DNA of 64,000 bases, from the NCBI RefSeq assembly GCF_013415845.1, contig NZ_CP058907.1:558001-622000 (forward strand), in the 5' to 3' direction. Each line of letters starts with the position of its first letter. Position 1 is the stretch's first letter. The notes beneath the pieces are model-generated. The model saw only the letters and a program-made list of their open reading frames with translations, searched no databases and was not told the origin of the DNA. This document shows, piece after piece, positions 28,985 through 37,748 of the stretch. This DNA is from Rhodopseudomonas palustris (GTDB taxonomy: Bacteria > Pseudomonadota > Alphaproteobacteria > Rhizobiales > Xanthobacteraceae). The position numbers and the translations under genes were made by a program.

Positions 28985-30547
28985 TTACCGCCAGGCGTCG
29001 GCCTGCACCACGGCGTCGTCGCGCCAGGCTTCGCGGGCGGCCTTGTTGGCCATCCAGTTCGGCAGGAAGGTCAGCGCTTCGTCGAGAATGTGCGGGGTGT
29101 GCAGGCCCGGCGAATATTCCAGTGCGCGCTTGAAGTACTCCTTCAACGCCGGCCGGAAGGTCGGGTGGGCGCAGTTCTCGATGATCACCTTGGCACGCTG
29201 CTTCGGCGACAGACCGCGCAGATCGGCGAGCCCCTGCTCGGTGACGATCACCTGAACGTCGTGCTCGGTGTGGTCGACATGCGAGGTCATCGGCACGATG
29301 CAGGAGATCTTGCCGCCCTTGGCGGCCGACGGCGTCATGAAGAACGACAGGAAGCTGTTGCGGGCGAAGTCGCCGGAGCCGCCGATGCCGTTCATGATGC
29401 TGGTGCCCATCACGTGGGTCGAGTTGACGTTGCCGTAGATGTCGGCCTCGATCATGCCGTTCATGGCGATCACGCCGAGCCGGCGGATCACTTCCGGATG
29501 GTTGGAAATCTCCTGCTGACGCAGCACGATGCGCTCGCGATAGAAGTCGAGATTGCGCAGGAATTCATCGTAGCCTTCCGGTGACAGCGACAACGCGGTC
29601 GCCGAGGCGTGAGCCAGCTTTCCCTTGCGCAACAGGTGCAGCATGCCGTCCTGCAGCACTTCGGTATAGGCGGTGAGATTGTCGAACGGGCCATCTTCGA
29701 GGCCGGCCATTACCGCATTGGCGACGTTGCCGACGCCCGATTGCAACGGCAACAGGTTGTGCGGCAGCCGGCCCTTCTTCACTTCGTGGCCAAGGAAATC
29801 GAGGATGTGGCCGGCGATCGCCTGCGAGGTGTCGTCGGGCGGCGAGAACGCCGAGTTGCGGTCGGGCAAATTGGTCTCGACGATCGCGACGATCTTGGCG
29901 GGATCGCAGCGCAGATACTGCTCCCCGATGCGGTCGCCGGAAGCGATGATCGGAATCGGTTTGCGGTTCGGCGGCAGCTGCGTGCCGTAATAGACGTCGT
30001 GCATGCCTTCGAGGCGGATGTCCTGCCAGGCGTTGACCTCCAGGATCACCTTGTCGGCGAGATCGAGCCAGGTCTTGTTGTTGCCGATCGACGACGACGG
30101 GATCAGGCTGCCGTCCTCGCGGATGCCGGCGACTTCGACCACGGCAATGTCGAGCTTGCCGAGGAAGCCGAACCAGGCGTGCTGGGCGACGTGGGACAGA
30201 TGGATGTCGATGTATTCCATCCGCCCGGCGTTGATGCGCTTGCGGCAGGTTGGATCGGATTGATACGGCAGCCGCATCTCGATGCCGTCGACCTTGGCGA
30301 GTGCGCCGTCGAGCTCGGGCGCCGTCGAGGCGCCAGTCCAGACGCTGACCTTGAACTTCTGGCCGCGGGCGTGATGCGCGTTGATGCGCTCGGCGAGCGC
30401 CAGCGGCAGCAGCTTCGGATAACCGGCGCCGGTGAAGCCGCTCATGCCGACATGCGCGCCGGACGGAATCAGCGCGGCAGCGTCAGCTGCGGTCATGACC
30501 TTGGAGCGGAGGTGAGGAGCAAGGATGCGCTCGGCGTTGACCATCAA
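28985..30547 (-). CDS. Acetyl-CoA hydrolase/transferase, succinyl-CoA:acetate CoA-transferase type
   Basis: This is a class I CoA-transferase of 520 residues. The covalent glutamate is E296 in YTEVLQDG, close to E294 of Acetobacter AarC. GSGDFARNSFLSFF and VTEQGLADLRGLSP are family signatures. The enzyme probably converts acetate plus succinyl-CoA to acetyl-CoA plus succinate, or the reverse, linking acetate use or overflow to the TCA cycle. Plain acetyl-CoA hydrolase activity is the older family name. Two adjacent ATGs (30547, 30544) open the frame. The upstream region is long and contains structured elements. Confidence 0.9.
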   Translation of the reverse strand: MMVNAERILAPHLRSKVMTAADAAALIPSGAHVGMSGFTGAGYPKLLPLALAERINAHHARGQKFKVSVWTGASTAPELDGALAKVDGIEMRLPYQSDPTCRKRINAGRMEYIDIHLSHVAQHAWFGFLGKLDIAVVEVAGIREDGSLIPSSSIGNNKTWLDLADKVILEVNAWQDIRLEGMHDVYYGTQLPPNRKPIPIIASGDRIGEQYLRCDPAKIVAIVETNLPDRNSAFSPPDDTSQAIAGHILDFLGHEVKKGRLPHNLLPLQSGVGNVANAVMAGLEDGPFDNLTAYTEVLQDGMLHLLRKGKLAHASATALSLSPEGYDEFLRNLDFYRERIVLRQQEISNHPEVIRRLGVIAMNGMIEADIYGNVNSTHVMGTSIMNGIGGSGDFARNSFLSFFMTPSAAKGGKISCIVPMTSHVDHTEHDVQVIVTEQGLADLRGLSPKQRAKVIIENCAHPTFRPALKEYFKRALEYSPGLHTPHILDEALTFLPNWMANKAAREAWRDDAVVQADAWR

Positions 30548-30884
30548 CGACTCTTTCTTGCTAGGAGCGGCCAGGGGATTGATGCGATTCGTCTAGTCGC
30601 TGTGACAGAAAGAGCCATGCAACCTATGGCGAAGGAGGCATGCGTCCCGCTCCCAAATGATGTCCGGCGCGGCATCGAGATGCCATGTCCGGCGCCGCAC
30701 CTTCCCGGCAGCTATTTGATTCCTCAATCAAACTCCGTGAAACGGAAATCGTCAAATGGCGCTGGAGACATCCGCGCGAGGATGGCGAGGTGGCATGTGG
30801 AGTTTGCAGGGCAGGCCCGCGCCAATAGCTGTTCGACGATCCGTCATTTTTCCTGTGAGCCTTTTGGATGTCGATGGCACGCAT

Positions 30885-30996
30885 CCAAAAGCGAAAACCT
30901 CCGGCAGGGCATTGCCGGAGGTTTCCTGGAGGTCTCATGAAGGAACCGAAATCTCTTTCCTCTCCTTCGACGGTCACCGATCACCCGCTGACCTTG
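30885..30996 (-). ncRNA. Candidate small RNA or leader transcript
   Basis: On the minus strand a sigma70-like promoter (-35 at 31030-31025, -10 TATACT at 31008-31003) is followed by about 70 nt and then a perfect 12 bp stem-loop (30924-30895). The stem-loop ends in TTTT, CGC, TTTT. The predicted transcript is about 110 nt and contains two CCTCC anti-ribosome-binding-site motifs. It may be a free sRNA, or an attenuated leader of the CoA-transferase gene 340 bp downstream. No known RNA family was recognised. Confidence 0.35.
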
Positions 30997-31002
30997 TTCA
31001 TA

Positions 31003-31030
31003 AGTATATGAGTATTTTTCCTGACTACAA
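31003..31030 (-). promoter_or_regulatory. Candidate sigma70-type promoter
   Basis: On the minus strand, TTGTAG and TATACT are separated by 16 bp in an AT-rich patch. It would start transcription near 30996, towards the tandem hairpins and the CoA-transferase gene. Confidence 0.45.
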
Positions 31031-31224
31031 CAGGTAATTTACTAAATGAATTCGGCCGATCGACAAGTCTCAAGTAAGCAGCTGGGCGAACACTCGGAGC
31101 GGACAGCGAGGACGAACTCTGCTGAAGAGTGAGCGCTGATACATGCGGTCTTCAGATCCACGCTTCGCGTTGTGCGCTTGCTTACGATCGGAATCATTCA
31201 GAGAGCGGTGTTCGCTGCGCAACG

Positions 31225-31251
31225 AAAAACCCCGGCGGTTGCCCGCCGGGG
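31225..31251 (-). terminator. Intrinsic terminator of the porin gene
   Basis: On the minus strand a perfect 9 bp stem (CCCCGGCGG with CCGCCGGGG, 4 nt loop) is followed by TTTTT. It lies about 30 bp after the porin stop. Confidence 0.9.
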
Positions 31252-31281
31252 CTCATCAGATCTCGCTTCGAGAAGCGGGGA

Positions 31282-32736
31282 TCAGAAGTTGCGCTGAACG
31301 CGGAGGTTGCCGCTCCAGACGCCCTGGTCCTTGAACTCGTAGTTCGCGGCCGGCTTGGTCGCCGAAGCGGTCAGCGGCAGCACACCCGAGGAAGCCTGAT
31401 CGAGGTAGGTGTACATCACTTCGCCCGACAGGGTCAGGTTTTTGACCGGGGTCCAACGGGTGACGGTGCCCACCTGAGCAATCGCGAAGTCCGGATTGCA
31501 GTTGAAACCGGCGACATTCGCAGCGCCGAGACCGTTGCAGATCAGAGCAGTCGCGGTGCCGTTGTAGTCGATCTTGGTGTACGAACCGAACAGCGAGGTC
31601 GACCAGTAGGGGTTCCAGTTGTGGTTGAACGCACCACGGATGCCCCAGGCGCTGGTCTTCTCGATGCCGGTACCGGTCAGGTTGTTGAGGCCGGCGAACA
31701 CGCCGTCAGCCGCAACGCCGAACGCGACGCTCTGGTAGGTGCCCGGAACCGAGTTGTTGCCGTAGATCGCGAACGAGTTCGGGCTCACGCCGCCCAGCAC
31801 GTAACGGGTCGCGCCGTTCGAGTAGCTCGCCGTGATGTTGATGCTGTCGCCGGGGCCGGTCGGCAGGTTCTTGAGCGACAGAGCGCCCTGAACCGCGTAG
31901 CCCCAGGTGTCGCTCGGATGGCCGGAGGTCTCGAGTGCTGGGTTGTAGTAGCTGGCGCGAACCTGATGCGCCGCGGCCGAAACCTGGAACAGACCCCAAG
32001 CCTGGTCGACGCGGATCTTGCCGACGATGTCGGGGATCGAGGTGCCGGCATAGGAGTTGGCGCCGTAGGCCAGGAAGTTCGGGGCGGACGAAACGTTGTA
32101 CAGCGCCGACTGCAGGTACGACGACTGATCTTCGAGCGAGATCGACGCCGACACGCCGTTGCCGAACTCCGCGGTGTACGACACCTGGTTGATGCCGGTG
32201 ACGTCGTCGTAGCCGCCGATCAGGAACGAAGTGTTGTTGCCCGGATAGCCGGTCCAGGGAGTGTCGAACTGCGACACGGCCTTACCGAAGGTGAAGCCGG
32301 CGAACTGGATGAACGCGTAGTACACGCCGAGCGAACCGTTGGCGATGGTGTCAGAGCCGGTGGTCCAGTTGAACGTCGCGTCAAAGTAGGTACGAACCAC
32401 GCCGTATTCGGTCGCGGTGCGGGTATCAATGTTGATGTCCTGACGAGACCGGAAGATGTAGTCGTTGGAAAGACGGTTCTTCTGACCCGCGTTGCCGTTC
32501 CAGGCCGGAGCGTTATAGCCGCCGCTGCCGAACATCGTGACGTCGGCGCGCAGATAGCCGCCGAGCTTGATGCAGGTGTCGGTGCCCGGGATGTAGTAGA
32601 AGCCGGCGCCGTAGATCGAGCAGACCTTCACGTATTCGACGGCTTTCGCCTTCAACGGAAGATCAGCGGCCTGAGCGCTGCCGACGGCGATCACCGCCGC
32701 AGCTGTTCCCAGCGCCAGTTGCTTAATGATGTTCAT
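31282..32736 (-). CDS. Outer-membrane porin, rhizobial Omp2b type
   Basis: This is a general diffusion porin of 484 residues. A signal peptide MNIIKQLALGTAAAVIAVGS ends at AQA before ADLPLKAKAVEYVKVC. The mature N-terminus with VCSIYGAGFYYIPGTDTCIKLGG is the porin_2 (Omp2b) signature. The protein is rich in Gly, Asn, Tyr and Ser in beta-strand patterns and ends in phenylalanine (VQRNF) as outer-membrane barrels do. GGAGGG lies 6 bp before the ATG and a strong terminator follows. This suggests high expression. A 588-codon antisense frame over it is a shadow. Confidence 0.96.
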   Translation of the reverse strand: MNIIKQLALGTAAAVIAVGSAQAADLPLKAKAVEYVKVCSIYGAGFYYIPGTDTCIKLGGYLRADVTMFGSGGYNAPAWNGNAGQKNRLSNDYIFRSRQDINIDTRTATEYGVVRTYFDATFNWTTGSDTIANGSLGVYYAFIQFAGFTFGKAVSQFDTPWTGYPGNNTSFLIGGYDDVTGINQVSYTAEFGNGVSASISLEDQSSYLQSALYNVSSAPNFLAYGANSYAGTSIPDIVGKIRVDQAWGLFQVSAAAHQVRASYYNPALETSGHPSDTWGYAVQGALSLKNLPTGPGDSINITASYSNGATRYVLGGVSPNSFAIYGNNSVPGTYQSVAFGVAADGVFAGLNNLTGTGIEKTSAWGIRGAFNHNWNPYWSTSLFGSYTKIDYNGTATALICNGLGAANVAGFNCNPDFAIAQVGTVTRWTPVKNLTLSGEVMYTYLDQASSGVLPLTASATKPAANYEFKDQGVWSGNLRVQRNF

Positions 32737-33325
32737 TGCAACCCTCCAAGGTCAACAAAGTGGATGGAGCCGGTTCCTTCGGGGGTGCCCCGAGGTGGCC
32801 CTGTGACGCGAAGTTCGCCAGCGCCTCGGCGCGACAGACCTCTCAACGGGACGACTAGTGTTTGCCCCACCCCGTCTGCGGCGGATCATGGTTGATTTCA
32901 TCACGTTAGCAAATTCATTTATCTACTCAGCAATATGATTTGGATCGGCACGTTGCATTTGTGCAACAAGACTATGGCAGCGCACCAATTTCCACGGCCC
33001 ACCGGAGGCCGAGGTGTTGCAGGAAGGTCGAGGTCGTTTCAGAAGCTTCCTGTCTGACGTCACGTTGAAGCGGCACTTTGAGCGGATGCCGCCGCCGCTC
33101 TGCCCTGAAGCACTCACAAGTTATGCAGCAAGCGGCTGTCTTGACCGCACTTGTCCGGGCAGCAATCTTCTCCCAAACCCTTTATAAGATGCGCGCAGCG
33201 TGCACGAACGCGCGCGTTCGACCGGAATTGATGTGAGCGGTTGAAGAAGTTGTGTACACTGCCAACCTAGTTGTGCGACGAGCTATGCACGAGCAGCGGC
33301 GCTTGTGCGGGATAATGACCGGACA
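32737..33325. other. Divergent intergenic region, porin / marR
   Basis: There are 589 bp with no supported gene. The segment 32890-32945 is AT-rich and probably holds the porin promoter. Close to the marR side lies a perfect 8 bp palindrome, GTGTACAC (33252-33259), 67 bp before the marR ATG. It could be an operator. Nothing else was recognised. Confidence 0.5.
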
Positions 33326-33838
33326 ATGCAGACCAAGAGTAAAGCAGAGGCTCGCGCGCCACGCGGCTCGACGATCGACCCTGACCTCGCCCGGCGTTTC
33401 GCCACAACGGTCGCGAGTGTCACTGTGTTTCTCGACGAGATCCGTCAGTTCCGCGCCAAGTCACTCGGCATCAGCGGGCCGCAGTTCGCGCTGTTGATGG
33501 CCGTGATGGACCTCGAGCAGGGCGACGGAGTTTCGATCCGCCACGTCGCGAAGGCGGTCCACGTCGATCCGTCGTTCATTACCACGCAATCCAAGCTTCT
33601 GGAGAAGAAAGGCCTGGTCCGGCGACAGGTCGACAGCCACGACGCGCGGGTGGTGAAGCTGTCTTTGTCGGATAAGGCCTACAAACAGATTGCCGCTCTG
33701 GCCACCGACGAGCGCGACCTTAACAGCTTCATCTTTGAAGACATCAGCGGCGACGCGCTGGAACAGCTCACGTCCCAGCTCGGCGACCTACAGAACCGCC
33801 TGGAAAAGGCGACCGTCAAACTCGCCAGCGGCCTATAG
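33326..33838 (+). CDS. MarR-family transcriptional regulator
   Basis: This is a 170-residue winged-helix regulator. The helix-turn-helix reads SIRHVAKAVHVDPSFITTQSKLLEKKGLVRR and the wing DSHDARVVKLSLS. Start ATG 33326 is preferred; a GTG at 33305 would add seven residues. The ligand and targets are unknown. The gene converges with, and overlaps by 6 bp, the FrsA-like hydrolase. The divergent porin is a possible target but this is only positional. Confidence 0.88.
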   Translation: MQTKSKAEARAPRGSTIDPDLARRFATTVASVTVFLDEIRQFRAKSLGISGPQFALLMAVMDLEQGDGVSIRHVAKAVHVDPSFITTQSKLLEKKGLVRRQVDSHDARVVKLSLSDKAYKQIAALATDERDLNSFIFEDISGDALEQLTSQLGDLQNRLEKATVKLASGL

Positions 33839-34951
33839 CCGAGACTCCAGCCGGCGAATGCAGTCGGCGTCTCCAGTCGCGGCTTTCAATTGCTGGCCGA
33901 CCCAGTCGAACACGAAATCGGCCACCAGAATTGGATCGTAGCCGTTCAGTGTCCACGGGCCGCTGCTCGTTTCGCCGAACACCTTCAGCAGGATGTCGCG
34001 GTTTCCGGGGTGATGTTCGGTCAGCAGTTGGCGGGCGTGACCCGGCTCGATGCCCTCGCTCGCCAGCAGCGGCACCAGCATCGGACAGCTCACCGCCGGC
34101 CGCCGGGCGCAACCCTGAACCATGCCGAGCGCCGCGCCGCAGGCTTCGGTCTGGCGGGCCACCCACAAATCCCAGAGGCCGCCGTCGCATACAGCGGCGG
34201 CGATTCGACCGTCGAGCGCGATCCCCCGGGTCACGAGCGACGACGGGCTGCCATCGCTGATCACAGCGATCCGCTTCGCATCAATCCCGCGACCATCGAT
34301 CAGGTAGTCGAGGATCGCAGGGATCCCGGTCTCCGGCCCGGCGCGCGACGATGGCGGCTCATCAGGCAGGTCCACGCACAGCAAGGTCATGCCACGTTTC
34401 CGGGCGGAGCGTAGAACGAGCGAGAGAATCTCTTCCTTGGTACGCCGGGTCTCGGCGATACAGACCACGACGGGGCCGGTTTCAGCGCTGTAAGTCCCGA
34501 CCGGCAGATAGAACCCCTCGAGCGATCGCGGTTCGAGCCAGGGTATTGCGACGGCTTCGCCCTGAGGCGTCAGGTGTGCCAAATAGTTGTGCAGGCAGCT
34601 TCGGGCCAAAGCCCCCAACGCCGGCTCTGCGCCCTCGGGACAGCTCTCGATTGCCGCGGCCATGAAGTAGTTCGCCGCATGCAACCAGCTCTTTTGCGCC
34701 TCCGGTTCATTGCCGGTCCGACGAGCCTCTTCGGCGCGCTGCACGTGTGATCTGGCGAGCTCTTCCCAGGCCTGCCGCCAACCGGGCCCGTTGCTCGATC
34801 GGATCAGTTTCGCGGCGGCCACGCATTCAGAAAAGCTGACGCCTTCGTTCTGCGCCACGCATAGCAATCTGCTGAATTCGCCACTGTACTCGTCGTGATC
34901 GAGCAGTCCTCGAACATCGCAATGATCCTGAATGCCGCTGACCAGTCGCAA
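33833..34951 (-). CDS. FrsA-like alpha/beta hydrolase with altered nucleophile elbow
   Basis: This 372-residue cytosolic protein has a helical N-terminal cap (about 20-130) and an alpha/beta-hydrolase core (about 145-355), the layout of the FrsA/DUF1100 or 2,6-dihydroxypseudooxynicotine hydrolase group. The strand-nucleophile elbow reads AVISDGSPSS with S232, so the first Gly of GxSxG is replaced by Val. A C-terminal catalytic histidine is not obvious, though GYDPILVADFVFDWV closes the fold. It may be a weak esterase or a non-catalytic member. Its 3' end overlaps the marR stop on the other strand. Confidence 0.72.
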   Translation of the reverse strand: MRLVSGIQDHCDVRGLLDHDEYSGEFSRLLCVAQNEGVSFSECVAAAKLIRSSNGPGWRQAWEELARSHVQRAEEARRTGNEPEAQKSWLHAANYFMAAAIESCPEGAEPALGALARSCLHNYLAHLTPQGEAVAIPWLEPRSLEGFYLPVGTYSAETGPVVVCIAETRRTKEEILSLVLRSARKRGMTLLCVDLPDEPPSSRAGPETGIPAILDYLIDGRGIDAKRIAVISDGSPSSLVTRGIALDGRIAAAVCDGGLWDLWVARQTEACGAALGMVQGCARRPAVSCPMLVPLLASEGIEPGHARQLLTEHHPGNRDILLKVFGETSSGPWTLNGYDPILVADFVFDWVGQQLKAATGDADCIRRLESRL

Positions 34952-35167
34952 GACTGCGACCCCTCCCGTTTACCTCGACCGACTTCGTTAAATTACTTAG
35001 TTGATCGAATAACTGAATTGCGAGCAACTGTCACTCGCGAAGCGGGTCCTGAAAGCTAAGATCGATGCTGCGTTGCACGTTCTGCTGCGCAGTGCAGCGA
35101 GCCGACACGTGGCAGGGGCGTACAAAAGGGGGCTTGCGAAGCGCGGCCGTCAGGTTTGGCCGGAAAA

Positions 35168-35252
35168 TGGTGCCCCTGGCCGGGATCGAACCAGCACTCC
35201 TTGCGGAACTCGATTTTGAGTCGAGCGCGTCTACCAGTTCCGCCACAGGGGC
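35168..35252 (-). tRNA. tRNA-Leu (anticodon CAA)
   Basis: On the minus strand an 85 nt tRNA is seen with acceptor stem GCCCCTG paired to CAGGGGC and CCA encoded. The D-arm contains TGGTAGACGC. The anticodon stem CTCGA/TCGAG encloses the loop CTCAAAA with anticodon CAA. There is a long class II variable arm and a GGTTCGATCCC T-arm. It decodes UUG. Confidence 0.97.
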
Positions 35253-35421
35253 CCGCGCGGCCGAAACAATCCAGCCGCGAAGCGCGCGGGACTATAGCGG
35301 CCCCGGAGTCGGGGTCAACCCGGCGGGCCGAGGCGCTGCCGGACACTCTGGTTTGATCGGACGGCGCCTCGACAGCGCCTCGGACGCGAGATACGACCCT
35401 ACCGCATCCCGGAGATCGACA

Positions 35422-35970
35422 TTGAGCGCCGACCTGATCGACCATCGAGGCACCCTGTCCGAGACGGGCCGTCCAGAGCGGATCGCCGGGGGCGTGGGGT
35501 TGACCGTCGCGGGCGTGGCCGTGGCGGCGCTTGGGTTGGCGTGGTTCTCCCAGCTCGTGCTGGAGCTAGCGCCGTGCAAGCTCTGCCTGGAGCAGCGTTA
35601 CGCCTACTATCTGGACATCCCGCTCGGGCTGCTAATCGCCTTCGCGGCCTGGCGCCGCGCGCCGGTCGGACTGCTGGCGGCGGGGCTGGTCGTGCTCGGC
35701 CTGATGGCGCTCGGCAACGCCGGCCTTGCCGCCTACCACGCCGGCGTCGAATGGCGGTTCTGGGCCGGTCCGTCGGATTGCTCGGGACCGATCCTGGACC
35801 TCAGCAAGGCCGGCGGCCTGCTGGCCCAGCTCGACACGGTCAAAGTGGTGCGTTGCGACGAGGTGCAGTGGCGATTCCTCGGCCTGTCGTTTGCCGGCTA
35901 CAACGTGCTGGTGTCGCTGGCGCTCGCCGCCCTGTGCGGATGGGGCCTTGGGCGTCTCAAGCGGCGCTGA
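35422..35970 (+). CDS. DsbB-family disulfide bond formation protein
   Basis: This inner-membrane protein of 182 residues has four transmembrane helices. It passes electrons from a periplasmic thiol oxidase to quinone. The first redox pair is C52-x-x-C55 (PCKLCLEQRY) and the second is C120 and C145 in the second periplasmic loop (SDCSGP, VRCDEV), as in DsbB. The start is TTG 35422 with GGAG 8 bp upstream. The frame is open back through the tRNA gene, so longer starts are impossible. It ends 3 bp before the convergent AbrB-type gene. Confidence 0.88.
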   Translation: MSADLIDHRGTLSETGRPERIAGGVGLTVAGVAVAALGLAWFSQLVLELAPCKLCLEQRYAYYLDIPLGLLIAFAAWRRAPVGLLAAGLVVLGLMALGNAGLAAYHAGVEWRFWAGPSDCSGPILDLSKAGGLLAQLDTVKVVRCDEVQWRFLGLSFAGYNVLVSLALAALCGWGLGRLKRR

Positions 35971-35973
35971 TGG

Positions 35974-37053
35974 TCAGTCGTCGACGTCGTCCGGGCTGTG
36001 CCCGAACCAATGCACGATCCCCGGCGTCACGATCGAGACGTAGATGAAGCGCGACAGATGGTGCGCGCCGACGAACACCGGATCGATGTGCAGCGTCAAC
36101 GCCAGCGCCATCATGGCGTCCATCGCTCCGGGTGAGAACGCCACCACCAGGTCGTTCAGCTTGACCGGCGTGGTCAGCATGATGGCGACGACGAACACTG
36201 CCGAGATCGCGATCGCGACGGCGAACGAGCCGAGCGCCGCCCCGATATAACTGAGGATCGTGCGCGGCTTGATGGCGCCGAACCGAGCGCCGATCAGAGT
36301 GCCGATTCCGACCAGTGCGGCCAGATAGGCCCATTGCGGCAGCGTGCCTTCCACCCAACCGCCGCCGTGCAGCACCGATGAGCCGAGCATTGCGCCGAAC
36401 ATCCAGCTTGCGGGGAAGTTCACCAGCCGCAGCAGCAGCGCGACGCCGACCGCGACAGCGATCAGGACCGCCAGGACGAGCGGTGTCGCCTCCGGCCCGC
36501 GGGACGGCAGCGCCCCGTGACCCGCCATGCCGATCAGCGCCAGCAGCATCGGTACTGCGCTGGTCAGGATGATCACGCGCATGACTTGAACGACGGCAAT
36601 GCCTGGCACATCCGCTTTGCGTTCGGTAGCCAGCATGATGATCTGCGATAGCGCACCGGGACTGCCGGCCAGCAATGCCGACGTCCGGTCCCAGCCATGG
36701 ACGCGCTGCAGATAGATGCTGCTGCCGAAGGTGGCGCAGAACGTCGCCACCGCGAGCAGCCCGATCGTCACCGGGTAGGACGCCAGATTGTGCACCATGG
36801 TGGGCGACACCACAGAGCCCAGCGAGACGCCGAGCGCCATTAGCACGATGTGCGATAGTGGCGGCGGCAGGCCCATCTTGCGTCCGGCAAGGCCGGCGGC
36901 GCCGACCGCGATCATCGCGCCCGTGATCAGTCCGCCGGGGAGCTGGGCCCAATAGAACAATGCGCCGCCGGCAGAGCCGATGGCGATCGTTTCGATCACC
37001 TGGAGAGTCTTGGACCGCAATGTCATGGCGGTCAGCGCGGGATTTTGAGGCAC
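35974..37053 (-). CDS. AbrB-family membrane protein (putative transporter)
   Basis: This is a 359-residue polytopic protein of the AbrB/AbrB duplication family, made of two similar halves of about five helices each. Repeat landmarks are LPGGLITGAMIAVGA and NFPASWMFGAMLGSSVL, one per half, and ALGVSLGSVVSP and LVGIGTLIGARFG likewise. The GSPGALSQIIMLATE and AFSPGAMDAMMALAL helices match each other. It has been proposed as an ammonia monooxygenase-associated or general regulator/transporter; real function is unknown. The start is 37053, or 37026 at MTLRSK. Confidence 0.85.
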   Translation of the reverse strand: MPQNPALTAMTLRSKTLQVIETIAIGSAGGALFYWAQLPGGLITGAMIAVGAAGLAGRKMGLPPPLSHIVLMALGVSLGSVVSPTMVHNLASYPVTIGLLAVATFCATFGSSIYLQRVHGWDRTSALLAGSPGALSQIIMLATERKADVPGIAVVQVMRVIILTSAVPMLLALIGMAGHGALPSRGPEATPLVLAVLIAVAVGVALLLRLVNFPASWMFGAMLGSSVLHGGGWVEGTLPQWAYLAALVGIGTLIGARFGAIKPRTILSYIGAALGSFAVAIAISAVFVVAIMLTTPVKLNDLVVAFSPGAMDAMMALALTLHIDPVFVGAHHLSRFIYVSIVTPGIVHWFGHSPDDVDD

Positions 37054-37220
37054 GCGACCTTATTGCAAATCATTATACCTTCGGCAATTGCGCCTCGCGC
37101 GCGCAGCCATGCCGGCGGCGCGGGTACTCGCGGTCCGTCGCCGCTGGTAATCGGATCGCAATTGTCAGTTGCATGCCGCGAGATAGAATACTGCCGGGTG
37201 GCACACCAGGGAGATGGGAC

Positions 37221-37748
37221 ATGAGAGTTCTGAGGTACGAGACCCGTGCGGCGCTGCTGACGGCGGCGGCGCTGCTGACATGGTCGGCCGCAACGCCCGC
37301 GCAGGCGCTGACCGCGCAGGAGTGCAGTGCCAAGTATCAGGCCGCAAAGACCGACGGCACACTGAACGGGCAGGGCTGGAACGACTTCCGCAAGGAGCAT
37401 TGCGGGGCAGCCGCGAGCGCCGACAGCAAGGCGGCGGAAGCCAAGCCGGCAGATGCGAAGCCTGACGCGAAGCCGGAAGCCAAATCCGAAGCCAAGCCGG
37501 CCGACTCCAAACCCGAGAGCAAGTCGAAAGCAAAGAGCGCCGCAGTGCCGTCTGTGCCGCAGGGGCCTGCGGTGTATCCAAGTGCGATCGACGCCAAGTT
37601 CGCCCAGGAAAAGCCGACGCTGGCGCGGCTGCATACCTGCGCGCAGCAGTGGAAGGCCAATAAGGCCGCCAACACAACGGGCGGCCTGCGTTGGATCCAG
37701 AAGGGCGGCGGCTACTGGAGCGAGTGCAACAAGCGCCTAAAGGGCTGA
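37221..37748 (+). CDS. Secreted protein with two Cys-Trp motifs joined by a Lys/Ala/Pro linker
   Basis: I do not recognise a characterised family. The 175 residues start with a signal peptide cleaved after PAQA. A motif follows, ECSAKYQAAKTDG...GWNDFRKEHC (about 34-59). Next is a low-complexity linker of repeated AKPDAKPEAK-type units (about 68-105), then a related C-terminal block, CAQQWKANKA...YWSEC (about 139-170). The paired cysteines in each block suggest two small disulfide-closed units. AGGGAGA precedes the ATG. It is probably periplasmic and positively charged, perhaps binding the cell wall or polyanions. Confidence 0.72.
   Translation: MRVLRYETRAALLTAAALLTWSAATPAQALTAQECSAKYQAAKTDGTLNGQGWNDFRKEHCGAAASADSKAAEAKPADAKPDAKPEAKSEAKPADSKPESKSKAKSAAVPSVPQGPAVYPSAIDAKFAQEKPTLARLHTCAQQWKANKAANTTGGLRWIQKGGGYWSECNKRLKG

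Larger units (their letters stand above)
30548..31224. other. Long intergenic region with tandem hairpins
   Basis: No credible protein gene is seen here. Two perfect hairpins stand in tandem: 30861-30870 with 30882-30891 (10 bp), and 30895-30906 with 30913-30924 (12 bp). A candidate minus-strand promoter lies at 31003-31030. The stretch from about 30990 to 31080 is AT-rich compared with its surroundings. A 24-codon plus-strand frame at 30937-31011 behind GGAGG is possible but lies inside the candidate RNA. Confidence 0.6.

Noticed and set aside
30937..31011. A 24-codon plus-strand frame behind GGAGG (starts MKEPKS)
   Set aside because: The apparent ribosome-binding site is part of a region explained by the hairpin and its flank, the peptide is featureless, and the minus-strand promoter and terminator explain the region better.
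31129..32895. A 588-codon frame antisense to the porin gene
   Set aside because: The opposite strand encodes a complete porin with signal peptide, C-terminal Phe, ribosome-binding site and terminator. The antisense product has no recognisable domain.
37437..37540. Short Lys/Ala/Pro repeat tract read as a DNA repeat array or CRISPR
   Set aside because: The periodicity is at codon level inside a coding region, with no conserved spacer-repeat structure.
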